Below, piece by piece: positions 28,262 through 36,560 of a DNA stretch of 64,000 bases; positions within the stretch are counted from its first letter, which is position 1, and each line of letters begins with the position of its first letter. The notes below the pieces were generated by a model. It was not told the origin of the DNA. It saw only the letters and a program-made list of their open reading frames with translations, and searched no databases. The translations under genes were made by a program, and so were the position numbers. Origin of the DNA: Photobacterium proteolyticum. GTDB lineage: Bacteria; Pseudomonadota; Gammaproteobacteria; Enterobacterales; Vibrionaceae. Location of the stretch: contig NZ_MJIL01000090.1 of NCBI RefSeq assembly GCF_001939735.1, positions 304,176 through 368,175 of the forward strand, given 5' to 3'.

Positions 28262-29236
28262 TTACCCAACCTGCTTGCCATAACTGATAATGCTGTCGCG
28301 GTAGAGGGCGAGTAGCTCCTTATCATTAACCGCAACACCGACCTTTTGATCCGGCATTTCTGCCCAGTCATCCATCTGGTGACGGCGACCATCGAACTTT
28401 TGCAAGGTCAGTCCTTCGGCTGGGCCGTCAGTAACGACACGAATAGGCCCCTCTCGCAGAGTAAACAATTCTGGTTTGATGACATAGGCAATGGCGGATG
28501 GGTCATGGACATGGCAGCCCTCTAGTCCCAGTTTGTTGGCATAGAAACGCAGGTAGTAACGGCTTACGTCCCAGATAAACTCACCAACTTTACCGCCTTC
28601 GGCTTTAAGGCCGTCGATGTAATCTGCTGAGAAAAAGCTCTCTTCCGTGACATCCAAACCGACGATGACCACCGGCCAGTCGGCAGTAAACACCTTGTCT
28701 GCCGCGTGGGGGTCATCATGGATATTGGCTTCAGCATAAGGAGTTACATTACCACGGTGGCCGTTCATCCCAAAAGCGCCACCCATTACAACGACTTCCT
28801 TCACCAGACTTGTGATTTCAGGGGCAGCATCAAGAACCAGGGCGATATTGGTCAGCGGTCCGACAGTCACCAGCGTGATCTCGCCGGGATTGGCTTTGAC
28901 CGTATCAATAATGTACTGGTAGGCAGGACGAGGGTCGGCACTGGCATGCTCAGGCTCGCTGCTGTGGAGGTCGCCAAATCCTGTCTCGCCGTGTACAACG
29001 ACAGTGGCACCAACCGGAGGACGCTGGATTGGTTTGTCAGTTCCTTTGGCAACGTCGCAGCTGAAGCTGAATTTCTCTTTTAGGTAGAGTGCGTTACGCG
29101 TGCCATTCTCAATAGTGGCATTGCCATACACCGTAGTGATCCCGACAAGGTCGATATCCGGATGGGCCTGTGCAAATAAAATAGCCATTGCATCATCGAT
29201 ACCCGGATCGGTATCAAGAATAATCTTCTTACGCAT
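28262..29236 (-). CDS. Inosine/uridine-preferring nucleoside hydrolase
   Basis: A 324-residue nucleoside N-ribohydrolase. The calcium-binding aspartate cluster is DTDPGIDDAMA at residues 7-17, followed by GNATIENGTRNA, VTVGPLTNIALVL and VHDPSAIAYV. It cleaves nucleosides to base plus ribose for salvage. I start at ATG 29236, which puts KKIILDTDPG at the N-terminus as in the family; a TTG 18 bases upstream is less likely. Monocistronic by position. Confidence 0.9.
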   Translation of the reverse strand: MRKKIILDTDPGIDDAMAILFAQAHPDIDLVGITTVYGNATIENGTRNALYLKEKFSFSCDVAKGTDKPIQRPPVGATVVVHGETGFGDLHSSEPEHASADPRPAYQYIIDTVKANPGEITLVTVGPLTNIALVLDAAPEITSLVKEVVVMGGAFGMNGHRGNVTPYAEANIHDDPHAADKVFTADWPVVIVGLDVTEESFFSADYIDGLKAEGGKVGEFIWDVSRYYLRFYANKLGLEGCHVHDPSAIAYVIKPELFTLREGPIRVVTDGPAEGLTLQKFDGRRHQMDDWAEMPDQKVGVAVNDKELLALYRDSIISYGKQVG

Positions 29237-29266
29237 AGAGAAAGTATCCAACAATTGAGGTTATTT

Positions 29267-29577
29267 TATATTCAAGCTACCCCAAGATGCAGGATTCAGA
29301 GTGAGACCAGCGAGCTCAGTTCAAGGAAAATGACGGTAGGAATGGTATTCCCTTTCAACGTTATTTGACACAGAAATGGGCGTCGGAATACCGAACCAAC
29401 TGGCTCACTTCCAAAGGGCGAGTTCCAGTTCTTTTAAGTCGATAGGGGCTTCTATGCGTTGTTACCGATTATTAATTTAGAGCCACTAGATTTTCTAATC
29501 GGTGCCTAGCCTGCGCGGCCCGGCCACAACCCAAGTAATTTTCGCTGAAACGAGCATCTTGAGGTAATTTGGGTATA
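29267..29577. repeat. MITE-like non-coding repeat with terminal inverted repeats
   Basis: ACCCCAAGATGC at 29279-29290 is matched in inverse orientation by GCATCTTGAGGT at 29554-29565 (11 of 12). The similarity continues outwards to about 24 bp per end with roughly 19 matches. An inner pair CCGATTA / TAATCGG lies near 29466-29502. The 310-bp block has no open frame of note and sits between two - strand genes. I infer a miniature transposable or repeat element; copy number elsewhere in the genome is unknown. Confidence 0.55.
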
Positions 29578-29661
29578 TTTTAGCGTCAATTAGCACAATA
29601 GCCTGTGATTGCCTTCACGGAGATATGAAAGCTCTTATTTGAATAGCTGTGATAGTTTCTG

Positions 29662-30315
29662 TCAACTGCTCTTATGATCATGAGTCTTTGCAACTGAGCT
29701 TGGAGCCGAGCTAGGGCCGTGATCGAAGCCTGAGCCAGTCATTCCGGCAGTCAGCGTAAAGCGCATCGCTTCTTCGATTGTCATATCAAGAGGACGGATT
29801 GCACTGCGGGGGATCAGTACGGCATAGCCACCGATCATGTAGCTCAGCGGCAGGTAGACAAGTACACTGTCTTCCTCGCGCAAAGACTCGGGCATTCGTT
29901 CAGATAAGGGCTGGGTAACAAAGCCGATCACCTGCATGCCGGTTTCACCCAAGGTGACGGCAACGACCTGTTCGAACTCTTTTCGGGTTGCCGGGGAAAA
30001 ATAGTCAAAGAAATCTCGAATTGTCGGATAGACGCTGCGAACTAAGGGCATGTGATAGAACACCTGTTCACTTTTGGCAAACAGTCGTTGTACCACATAG
30101 GCATTCATCATCAGCCCGGCGATAAAAAAGACTAGCAGTCCGGCTACAAGCCCCATACCGGGCCAGTACCATTCTGTCGGTATAATCGTTTGGATGAGGC
30201 TTCCTAGTACTGACTCTATAGAAACAGCAAACCAGTAGAGCAGGTAGAGCGTGAGTACTACAGGCAATATTGTTACCAGTCCGGTAATGATATTTTTGCT
30301 GATAAAGCCAAACAT
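29662..30315 (-). CDS. DUF502 family membrane protein
   Basis: A 217-residue inner-membrane protein. Two hydrophobic helices (ITGLVTILPVVLTLYLLYWF; GLVAGLLVFFIAGLMMNAYV) are followed by the DUF502 block PLVRSVYPTIRDFFDYF and VYLPLSYMIGGYAVLIPR. The start is ATG 30315 with GGGAG eight bases upstream; a longer in-frame reading from 30573 adds an unrelated hydrophilic N-terminus and is rejected. The molecular role of DUF502 is not established. Confidence 0.85.
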   Translation of the reverse strand: MFGFISKNIITGLVTILPVVLTLYLLYWFAVSIESVLGSLIQTIIPTEWYWPGMGLVAGLLVFFIAGLMMNAYVVQRLFAKSEQVFYHMPLVRSVYPTIRDFFDYFSPATRKEFEQVVAVTLGETGMQVIGFVTQPLSERMPESLREEDSVLVYLPLSYMIGGYAVLIPRSAIRPLDMTIEEAMRFTLTAGMTGSGFDHGPSSAPSSVAKTHDHKSS

Positions 30316-30352
30316 GATTATGCTCCCATGCAAGCGTGTAAAGACACCCAAG

Positions 30353-30390
30353 CTACTATGTCTATATAAATCTACTATGTCTATATAAAG
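30353..30390. repeat. 19-bp tandem duplication upstream of the DUF502 gene
   Basis: CTACTATGTCTATATAAAT (30353-30371) is repeated immediately as CTACTATGTCTATATAAAG (30372-30390), 18 of 19 identical. On the - strand each copy contains a TATATA that could act as a -10 box. Confidence 0.8.
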
Positions 30391-30474
30391 CATAGGCTTC
30401 CTTGAAGGAGTATACACAGAGGGACTGTAGTGGGTGTGATTATGCAGGTATAAATATAAGTTGTAGGTAATAAC

Positions 30475-30666
30475 ATGAAAGTAATGAAGATTGGTTGGGC
30501 TGATGTCTGTGGTTACGGGGACTGGCTGACACCACAGGCCGCGCTCAGATTCGTTCAGGGTGGCTATACGCATGTCGAGTTTCAGGGAGAAACCATACCG
30601 AGCGAACTGAGCTATTCTGATGACGGTGAGCCAATGGTTGGGTTAGGCAAACAGGAAGAGATCTAA
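30475..30666 (+). CDS. Small hypothetical protein
   Basis: A 63-residue acidic soluble protein beginning MKVMKIGWADVCGYGDWLTP and ending DGEPMVGLGKQEEI. It has coding-like composition and an upstream TTGTAGG, but no recognised domain, signal peptide or membrane helix. It is divergent from the DUF502 gene. It may be a real conserved small protein; I do not recognise it. Confidence 0.45.
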   Translation: MKVMKIGWADVCGYGDWLTPQAALRFVQGGYTHVEFQGETIPSELSYSDDGEPMVGLGKQEEI

Positions 30667-30734
30667 ATCCGCCAGCTCAAATGGGTGCTTTGAGGGGCGG
30701 GGATAGGTTTCATGTTTTCTCGCCGCTTGATTTG

Positions 30735-31499
30735 TTAAAGGGGGCTCGCCTTCTTCTGAGCACCAAACCGGTCGGCATCAACCCCTTTTTTCCAATAACC
30801 AGTGACAGTAATATTCTGGCGGTGAATGCCGACTTCTTCCTGTAACAATCCTTTTAGTGTGCGGACATTTCGCGCTTCCAAACCGAGAAAGACTTCAGTG
30901 TTCGCTGGTAACTTATCGGCAATTGCCATAATAGCTTCAGACAAGCTGTTTGCTTCATCTTCCTTGTCGATGACCCAGTGTACGGACACATTGGTGCCAA
31001 CATCGAGAGCAATAATGTCTTCTTTAGTTGGAACAGATATAACGGCCTCGACAGCGGATTGGGAGGAAACTGCCAGTGCATAGCCATTGATGGCGTTCAC
31101 CGACGTCAGATCACCGACCAAAAGGTAACTCTCAGCATTGAAGTCTGTCAGTTTCATTGGCCCCGGCCCGGCAATGCCCAGATAGTCCCCCTTCTTTGCT
31201 TTTGCCGCCCAGTCAGTTGCCGGTCCCTTGTGACGATTGATAACAAAATCCAGTGACAGACGATTAGTCTCTTGGTCGTATTCCCTGATAGTGTAGGATC
31301 GCATTACAGGACGATGGCTTCCGCGGATATCCAAGTTTGGTATTTCTTCTCCTTCACTCGGCAGTATCACTTTGACATGTGCCCCTTCTTTGCCGGTTGG
31401 AAAGCCTATCAGCCCTTCGCCGGATAAGACAATCCGCTTTAAGTGGGGGCTTAATTCAATGGTGTCAGCGACTTGAGTTAATCGTACTGTTGGTTTCAT
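30735..31499 (-). CDS. Siderophore-interacting FAD-dependent reductase (SIP/ViuB family)
   Basis: A 254-residue cytoplasmic flavoprotein that releases iron from internalised ferric siderophores. The FAD-binding segment is RSYTIREYDQETNRLSLDF, followed by GPATDWAAKAKKGDYLGIAG and the NAD(P)H-type domain ending GYWKKGVDADRFGAQKK, which is a family hallmark. The start has AAGGGC nine bases upstream. It is divergent from a MarR regulator with a shared regulatory region of about 130 bases. Confidence 0.9.
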   Translation of the reverse strand: MKPTVRLTQVADTIELSPHLKRIVLSGEGLIGFPTGKEGAHVKVILPSEGEEIPNLDIRGSHRPVMRSYTIREYDQETNRLSLDFVINRHKGPATDWAAKAKKGDYLGIAGPGPMKLTDFNAESYLLVGDLTSVNAINGYALAVSSQSAVEAVISVPTKEDIIALDVGTNVSVHWVIDKEDEANSLSEAIMAIADKLPANTEVFLGLEARNVRTLKGLLQEEVGIHRQNITVTGYWKKGVDADRFGAQKKASPL

Positions 31500-31567
31500 T
31501 CAGTAGCCCTTATTGATGTGGAGTTGGGTGGTGTTTGCATGGTCAATGGTTGCCCATCGACAACTTG

Positions 31568-31609
31568 GTTGATAAAATCAACTATAATTCATTCGTTGAC
31601 ATTGTCAAC
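31568..31609. promoter_or_regulatory. Paired operator dyads, probable MarR sites
   Basis: Two palindromes share the half-site GTTGA: GTTGAT-AAA-ATCAAC (31568-31582) and GTTGACA-T-TGTCAAC (31595-31609, perfect). They are 27 bp centre to centre. A + strand TATAAT (31583-31588) lies between them and the - strand promoter overlaps both. Placement suggests that the adjacent MarR controls itself and the divergent flavoreductase. Confidence 0.6.
31581..31608 (-). promoter_or_regulatory. Promoter of the siderophore-interacting gene
   Basis: On the - strand, TTGACA (31608-31603, perfect -35) is followed after 16 bases by TATAGT (31586-31581, 5 of 6 for -10). Both boxes overlap or touch the two dyads described for this region. 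Confidence 0.65.
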
Positions 31610-31630
31610 TATGTTGTGCGGAAGATGAAC

Positions 31631-32065
31631 ATGACGATAAGCAAGAACGTACCTGAAACGATATTTTCGCTGACACGGAGTTATCGTGGAGCAATAAAAA
31701 AAGCCATTAACGCTAATGAGTTAGGCTTGAATGGGATGATTGTTCGTTGCCTGCACATCATTCAGGACTCACCGCAATGCACGGCGAACACTATCGTGAC
31801 CAGGATGGGGCGAGATAAAGCCCAAATTGCCCGGTTGGTGAAAGAGATGATTGCCTCGGGCCTGATCAGCAAGCATCCAAACCCGGAAGATAAGCGTAGC
31901 CAGTTACTAGCACTGTCTTTGCAAGGCAAAAGCCTGATGGAACAGATTAAAGTGGCCGAAACGGAGATTGACCTGCAAATGCGAGCGGGCTTGACTGATG
32001 AAGAGGTGGAGACTTTTCAGCGTGTTGCTTCGGTGATGGCAAATAACTTAAGAAATACAGATTAG
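31631..32065 (+). CDS. MarR-family transcriptional regulator
   Basis: A 144-residue winged-helix regulator. Recognition elements are NTIVTRMGRDKAQIARLVKEM followed by the wing GLISKHPNPEDKRSQLLALS, typical of MarR. ATG 31631 has GGAAG six bases upstream; starts further upstream at 31535 would run through the operator region and are unlikely. It is divergent from the siderophore-interacting gene, which is its most likely target. Confidence 0.88.
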   Translation: MTISKNVPETIFSLTRSYRGAIKKAINANELGLNGMIVRCLHIIQDSPQCTANTIVTRMGRDKAQIARLVKEMIASGLISKHPNPEDKRSQLLALSLQGKSLMEQIKVAETEIDLQMRAGLTDEEVETFQRVASVMANNLRNTD

Positions 32066-32128
32066 TAGTGACGATACAAGATGTTAGCGGATTTTCGTTA
32101 GTTGCATGCTTTGATTTCTTGATGAAAC

Positions 32129-32155
32129 GCGCCCCATCTCAAGAGTGTGGGGCGC
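32129..32155. terminator. GC-rich hairpin between convergent genes
   Basis: An 8-bp perfect stem GCGCCCCA / TGGGGCGC with an 11-base loop, between the ends of the marR-like gene and the convergent PepSY gene. The flanking T or A runs are short, so it is a modest bidirectional terminator candidate. Confidence 0.5.
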
Positions 32156-32194
32156 AGGTAAAAGCCGACGCCATATCGGAGCTTGGTTGGTTTG

Positions 32195-33616
32195 TTATTG
32201 TAGGGCGAGGCGCAGTTTCTCAACGCGGCTGATCAGCAGCCAGTCGAGGCAGAGTACGGCTGCAATTGTCGCGCCCGCCAATGGAAAGGCGACACCAATC
32301 ACGGTCAGGGTTAGCAGGCCTGTTTTCCAGACGTGAGTATTTTCAAATTGTGGCGGCACGCCCAGGCGCTTCTGTCCAGATGGACGACGGATCCACCACA
32401 TCACGACACCAGTGATCGATACCAAAATAAAGGAGAGACAAAACAGTACATTGGCTATTTTGTTGAGGATGCTGATATCGCCTTGGTGAAGGGCAATACC
32501 GGCGGCCATCATTTTGGCTACCAGGTTATAATCATTCCAGGTTACATCAGCCAGCAATTGTCCTGAGTACTGATCGAAGTGGCTGGTCCGGTCTTGTGTT
32601 GGATCGGTAATATCACCACTCATCGTATTGGCTGACAGGGTAAATACGCCGGTATCAGAGCGTGGAAAGTTGAGTTTGTATTGGCTGAATCCCAGTTGCT
32701 TGGCTTTTTCCACCATCTCATCAATCCCAAAGGTAAAGCTTGATGTATGGTTGTGAGCACTTGCTTGCATCTTGCTGTGGTCATGGGATTGAGGAAGCGG
32801 TGTTTGTTCCAGGTTCCACGGCAGTTCTTCTTCAGAACCATGGTTGAGACTAGCATGAGTGAGCGTTGACAGCGGTACATCGTCCCACTTTTGGGCTGGA
32901 AACGTGCTCCAGGCCTGAACATATTTTCCGCCCCAGATACCCGCCCAGGATAAACCGGAAATAAGGAAAAACAGCAGGACGATCGAAAGTCCTCCGCCGA
33001 TGTTGGCGTGAAGATCGCGAAGCAATACGCGTGTCCCGCTGGTGAAACGTACCCTTAAAAAACCGGTTCTACTGGCATTGTCCCGGGGTAACCACAAGTA
33101 TATCCCGCTCACTAGCAGCAAAATCCCGAGGCTGGCTGAAATCTCGATCAGGTAGTCTCCCCAGTCGCCTATCAGCAAGGTGCCATGAATATCATTGGCC
33201 AGTTGGTACCAGCTGTCGCTTCGATCTATGGTTCCCAGAATTGATGAGCTATAAGGGTCGACAGTTACAAATATCGATATGCCTTCTTCAGAGCGAATAG
33301 AGAACCGATTCGCTAGGGTCAGCGCTTTGGCCGGAATAAATTGGGTCACAGTATGCGACGGATAAGCCTGTTGGACGGCCAGCAACTGCTGAGAAACCGG
33401 GACCGTTTCAGGTTGAGGCTGCACTTGCAAAATGGATTGGTAGCGAGCCATTTCTATCTCGTCATCGAACAGCATAACCAGACCGGTAATGCTGAGCATA
33501 ATCATGAAGGGCACGACGAACAGCCCGGCGTAGAAATGCCAGCGCCAAGTGAGGAAGTAGAGGGATCTGGCGCGTGTTGCTTCCTTTGGTTGAGGTACTG
33601 AAGCTTTTCTCAACAT
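32195..33616 (-). CDS. PepSY-associated transmembrane protein
   Basis: A 473-residue inner-membrane protein of the PepSY_TM/PiuB type, often linked to iron-siderophore utilisation. Helices occur near residues 25-50 (WHFYAGLFVVPFMIMLSITG), 180-200, 225-250, and in a C-terminal pair (IANVLFCLSFILVSITGVVM). A histidine-rich periplasmic loop (SHDHSKMQASAHNH) lies near residue 290. ATG 33616 with AAGGAAAT eight bases upstream is preferred over an upstream in-frame start. A reductase-like role is probable from the family; details are unknown. Confidence 0.85.
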   Translation of the reverse strand: MLRKASVPQPKEATRARSLYFLTWRWHFYAGLFVVPFMIMLSITGLVMLFDDEIEMARYQSILQVQPQPETVPVSQQLLAVQQAYPSHTVTQFIPAKALTLANRFSIRSEEGISIFVTVDPYSSSILGTIDRSDSWYQLANDIHGTLLIGDWGDYLIEISASLGILLLVSGIYLWLPRDNASRTGFLRVRFTSGTRVLLRDLHANIGGGLSIVLLFFLISGLSWAGIWGGKYVQAWSTFPAQKWDDVPLSTLTHASLNHGSEEELPWNLEQTPLPQSHDHSKMQASAHNHTSSFTFGIDEMVEKAKQLGFSQYKLNFPRSDTGVFTLSANTMSGDITDPTQDRTSHFDQYSGQLLADVTWNDYNLVAKMMAAGIALHQGDISILNKIANVLFCLSFILVSITGVVMWWIRRPSGQKRLGVPPQFENTHVWKTGLLTLTVIGVAFPLAGATIAAVLCLDWLLISRVEKLRLALQ

Positions 33617-33731
33617 TATTATTTCCTTTTCAAACACGCAAAATATCACCGCCCTAGAGTATTAAAGGGAGTGAAATTGAGCGTTAGACTTTACGTATTA
33701 GATTGAGGTTTGTATTTATTGTTTTGAGGTA

Positions 33732-34094
33732 TCAGGAATAACGTCGAGAAGGTGGGGCGCGTGGAACTTGTCTTTCAAATCGGACACTTAGAGCCAAATA
33801 AGTGTAGCTGTCTGAAATAACATAGCTCAATACTTCAAAGAGAGGTGCAGTTGGAAGTCGGTCATAATGGAAGGTAGAAAAGTGACTGAACGGACAGGGC
33901 TTTCCTGCATGTGTGTCCGGTTTGCCTTCCTCGATAAGAATGCGTTCAAAGCCGTTGACGGTACATAGTGTTGCCCATACGCCTGCATTTGCCCCATGCG
34001 CATTGATGACAGGCATCATAGTTACCAGCACCCAGCTCAGGGCACTGACAAGCAGCATGGTTTTATTGAAGTCAGAGAAGCGCATTATTGGCAA
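33732..34094 (-). CDS. DUF2946-like small exported protein
   Basis: A 120-residue protein with an N-terminal hydrophobic segment (MLLVSALSWVLVTMMPVINA) and cysteine/histidine elements ATLCTVNG and KPCPFSH like those of DUF2946 proteins, which frequently accompany metal-uptake genes. It lies just upstream of the PepSY gene on the same strand and may be cotranscribed. The family's function is unknown. The start could be residue 4 (MRFSDF). Confidence 0.55.
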   Translation of the reverse strand: MPIMRFSDFNKTMLLVSALSWVLVTMMPVINAHGANAGVWATLCTVNGFERILIEEGKPDTHAGKPCPFSHFSTFHYDRLPTAPLFEVLSYVISDSYTYLALSVRFERQVPRAPPSRRYS

Positions 34095-34249
34095 GTTTAA
34101 TATAATTTACATCGGACTATAGCTGCTGTAATTAATCATGTCAGTGAGTTAGCTCTGGTTTTTATCTGTCTGGTAACTATTTTTTAACCGAGTGTTTGCG
34201 ATTAAGTTGCAATTTACGGTGTGTGCTCAGGCTGGTTCAAAAAGAAATA

Positions 34250-34290
34250 ACGCCCAGTATACGTGATGGGAGGTAGCGTATGCTGGGCGT
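34250..34290 (-). terminator. Terminator of the - strand lipoprotein gene
   Basis: A 14-bp stem ACGCCCAGTATACG / CGTATGCTGGGCGT with one G-T pair lies 26 bases past the lipoprotein stop. On the - strand it is followed by TTATTTCTTTTTG. Confidence 0.8.
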
Positions 34291-34316
34291 CAGGTTTGTG
34301 TTATTTGGCTACCAGA

Positions 34317-36356
34317 TTACAGGCTTTTGTATAAACTTACCCGCTCATTTCGGTAATAACCTGAAATCATCACAGCTTTAACACCATTGGCAGTTGTAGC
34401 ATCGGCTGGTAACCATTCCAGGTCGATGTTGTTAAATTCCTGGCTGATATCAGCGCTTTCGCCCACGGACTGTAGCACGTAGCTAAGTGTCGTTGAGCTG
34501 AATGAGTTATTGGAGGCCGACGCCCACTTATTGACCAGCTCTCTGTTGACCAATTGGTAGCCAACTTTTATTGGCGAGCCGATCAGATTACCAAACTGCA
34601 TGTAATCAATAGATTTAGAGCGCGAGATGATAATCTTGTCGCTTAGCATATTTATGCCATAGACCATACTTTTCTCATAAGGCTCTGACTTAATAATACT
34701 TCTTGTCTGGTTATTGATGAGATGTATGTGATTGCTGGTCTGTACAGCACTAAAGAGGCCGCTAGGATCCGATACCAGCCTAATAATATTATCGTCCAAT
34801 ACCAGTGTTGCAGGTGGGTTGCCAGGGTTGGCAACATTGAACCAGCTTAGTGTTTTGCCACCGTCACTGACGACTAATTCACTGTCGTTATTGGCAAATA
34901 CTGCAGACTGAATATTGCTCTTATTGATGTTGGCTTTTGGGGAGAGTGTGCTGCTATCAAGGATCACTGCCTGAGAGCTGTTTGTTTCTACAACTACTAA
35001 CTGTGACTGGCTTTTATTGGCAATAACCAATGGTTTAGTTGATGAGAGCGGATAACGCTTTCCGAGTTGTTTGAGTTCCGTGCTCGATAGTAGCTGAAGT
35101 TCAGAGTTATAGCTGGAACCATTGGTAAACACCGCAGCGATCAGGCTTTTTTTATAAAGTGGTGTTAATCCGTTGATATGGTTGTTTAGACATTCTACCT
35201 CCGCAACTGGCGAGGTAGCTGGACCAGAAACGGGTGGCGTTATTGGGGGGATAGTCGTGCCGCCTGAAGCGCCGCCGTATGCGTCAATTTTCGTTGATGC
35301 CGTCAGCTTGGTAGTTTGGTTGTTTTTGCCGATTTCAGATAGGAAAATGCCATTGGTGCTTGTGGCATTACAGGTGTTACTGATCGAACTATCACCGACA
35401 ATGCTTGGTTGATAGAGCAGGTACGCCTCGCGGTCATCCTTGCCCTGAGTGGCATGGGTGAGGATAGAAGGGTTTTGAGGCGGAAGAACGATACCACCAC
35501 CGCCGTGATGGTCATCATCATCATCGTCATCATCATCGTGATGGCTGTCGTAACTAGCGAGTTTGGCCGTTTTTTGACCTGGTTCCGTTGTGACTGTAGG
35601 TGAGAATGAAGAATATGATCCTGAAGCTGAATTTACTTGTAATAACTTCTTATCACTAAGCAATGCCAGAAGCATACCTGTGCCTTCATTCATTGTTATT
35701 GAATCGGGCAAAAACAACGAGTTAACTGGGTAAGAGCCTGAAAGAAGGTAACGGTTGTTTAGGTTGACATAGCTGGTGTCTAAATCAGACTGTGTCAGTG
35801 ATTGAGTGATATCAAAGCTCTTTTCACTGATCATCTTATCGACAGCAGCTGAAATCTTGAGATAACTCGAGCCTCCCTGAAGCGATAGGGCATGTCTGAA
35901 GGAGGCAAGCAGCATTTCTGTTTCAGCTTTTGGACCATGCATAGAAGCCAGCTGATTGAAGTCAATACCGTACTTTTCGCCGAAGATAGCCTGTAATTGT
36001 TGCTGAGCAAGCTTAGTATCACCGGCAACGAGCGGATTATACAGCACTTCATTTTGAATAAGGGTGGTAAACGGGGTAACTACCGTCGCAGATGCCGGGG
36101 CCGTCAGAAAATAACCTGCCTCATTAATCAGGTACGGTGCCTGATTGGTATCAGATGTTCTGCTTACTTTTCTAACTTTTTGTTCGAGTTCGCCACAGAA
36201 ACCGTCAAGGTCGGCATCAATGCAAACGGAAAGTTTGCTATAGGCGTAAGATTCCACGTTAGGTGTGCTTGATGCATCGTCACTGCCGCAACCGACAAGA
36301 AAGCTGCAACCAGCTAAAAATGTCGCAATTCTTGATAGCTTAAAATTTCCATTCAT
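34317..36356 (-). CDS. Large lipoprotein with a His-Asp tract
   Basis: A 679-residue secreted lipoprotein: signal peptide with lipobox LVGC (cysteine at about residue 23), then CGSDDASSTP. The N-terminal domain (VCIDADLDGFCGE, AGYFLTAPASATVVTPFTTL) resembles that of the divergent gene at 36561, so the two are partial paralogues. Around residue 275 is HHDDDDDDDDDHHGGGG, a possible metal-binding or spacer tract encoded by a trinucleotide repeat. The C-terminal half has repeated beta-type segments suggestive of a propeller (VVVETNSSQAVILDSSTL). Function not recognised. Confidence 0.75.
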   Translation of the reverse strand: MNGNFKLSRIATFLAGCSFLVGCGSDDASSTPNVESYAYSKLSVCIDADLDGFCGELEQKVRKVSRTSDTNQAPYLINEAGYFLTAPASATVVTPFTTLIQNEVLYNPLVAGDTKLAQQQLQAIFGEKYGIDFNQLASMHGPKAETEMLLASFRHALSLQGGSSYLKISAAVDKMISEKSFDITQSLTQSDLDTSYVNLNNRYLLSGSYPVNSLFLPDSITMNEGTGMLLALLSDKKLLQVNSASGSYSSFSPTVTTEPGQKTAKLASYDSHHDDDDDDDDDHHGGGGIVLPPQNPSILTHATQGKDDREAYLLYQPSIVGDSSISNTCNATSTNGIFLSEIGKNNQTTKLTASTKIDAYGGASGGTTIPPITPPVSGPATSPVAEVECLNNHINGLTPLYKKSLIAAVFTNGSSYNSELQLLSSTELKQLGKRYPLSSTKPLVIANKSQSQLVVVETNSSQAVILDSSTLSPKANINKSNIQSAVFANNDSELVVSDGGKTLSWFNVANPGNPPATLVLDDNIIRLVSDPSGLFSAVQTSNHIHLINNQTRSIIKSEPYEKSMVYGINMLSDKIIISRSKSIDYMQFGNLIGSPIKVGYQLVNRELVNKWASASNNSFSSTTLSYVLQSVGESADISQEFNNIDLEWLPADATTANGVKAVMISGYYRNERVSLYKSL

Positions 36357-36463
36357 AAAAATAATACTTAACCGATAGAAATGTCATGTGCCAAAACTGA
36401 CCGATTTGTCAGCCTTTTTGAGTGATTTGTAGATCTTTTTTAGAGTAAAGGCTCAAATATAAT

Positions 36464-36478
36464 TGATAATCAGTATCA
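36464..36478. promoter_or_regulatory. Fur-box-like palindrome between two lipoprotein genes
   Basis: TGATAATCAGTATCA matches the 7-1-7 Fur consensus TGATAATnATTATCA at all but one position. It lies 108 bases upstream of the - strand lipoprotein and 83 bases upstream of the + strand one, beside a TATAAT at 36458-36463. This suggests iron control of one or both. Confidence 0.6.
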
Positions 36479-36560
36479 TTTCCATTAGCATGCGTCAAAA
36501 AATTGCTTCTATCAATTTCACATATGAATGGTTTTAAACGGTTTTAGGAAGGTTAGTGGT

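Noticed and set aside
29662..30573. Longer 303-residue reading of the DUF502 protein.
   Set aside because: The extra 86 N-terminal residues are hydrophilic, unlike the family, and ATG 30315 has a good ribosome-binding site.
34317..36356. His-Asp tract as a sequencing artefact.
   Set aside because: The frame is open through it on both sides and the codons vary between GAT and GAC, so it looks genuine.
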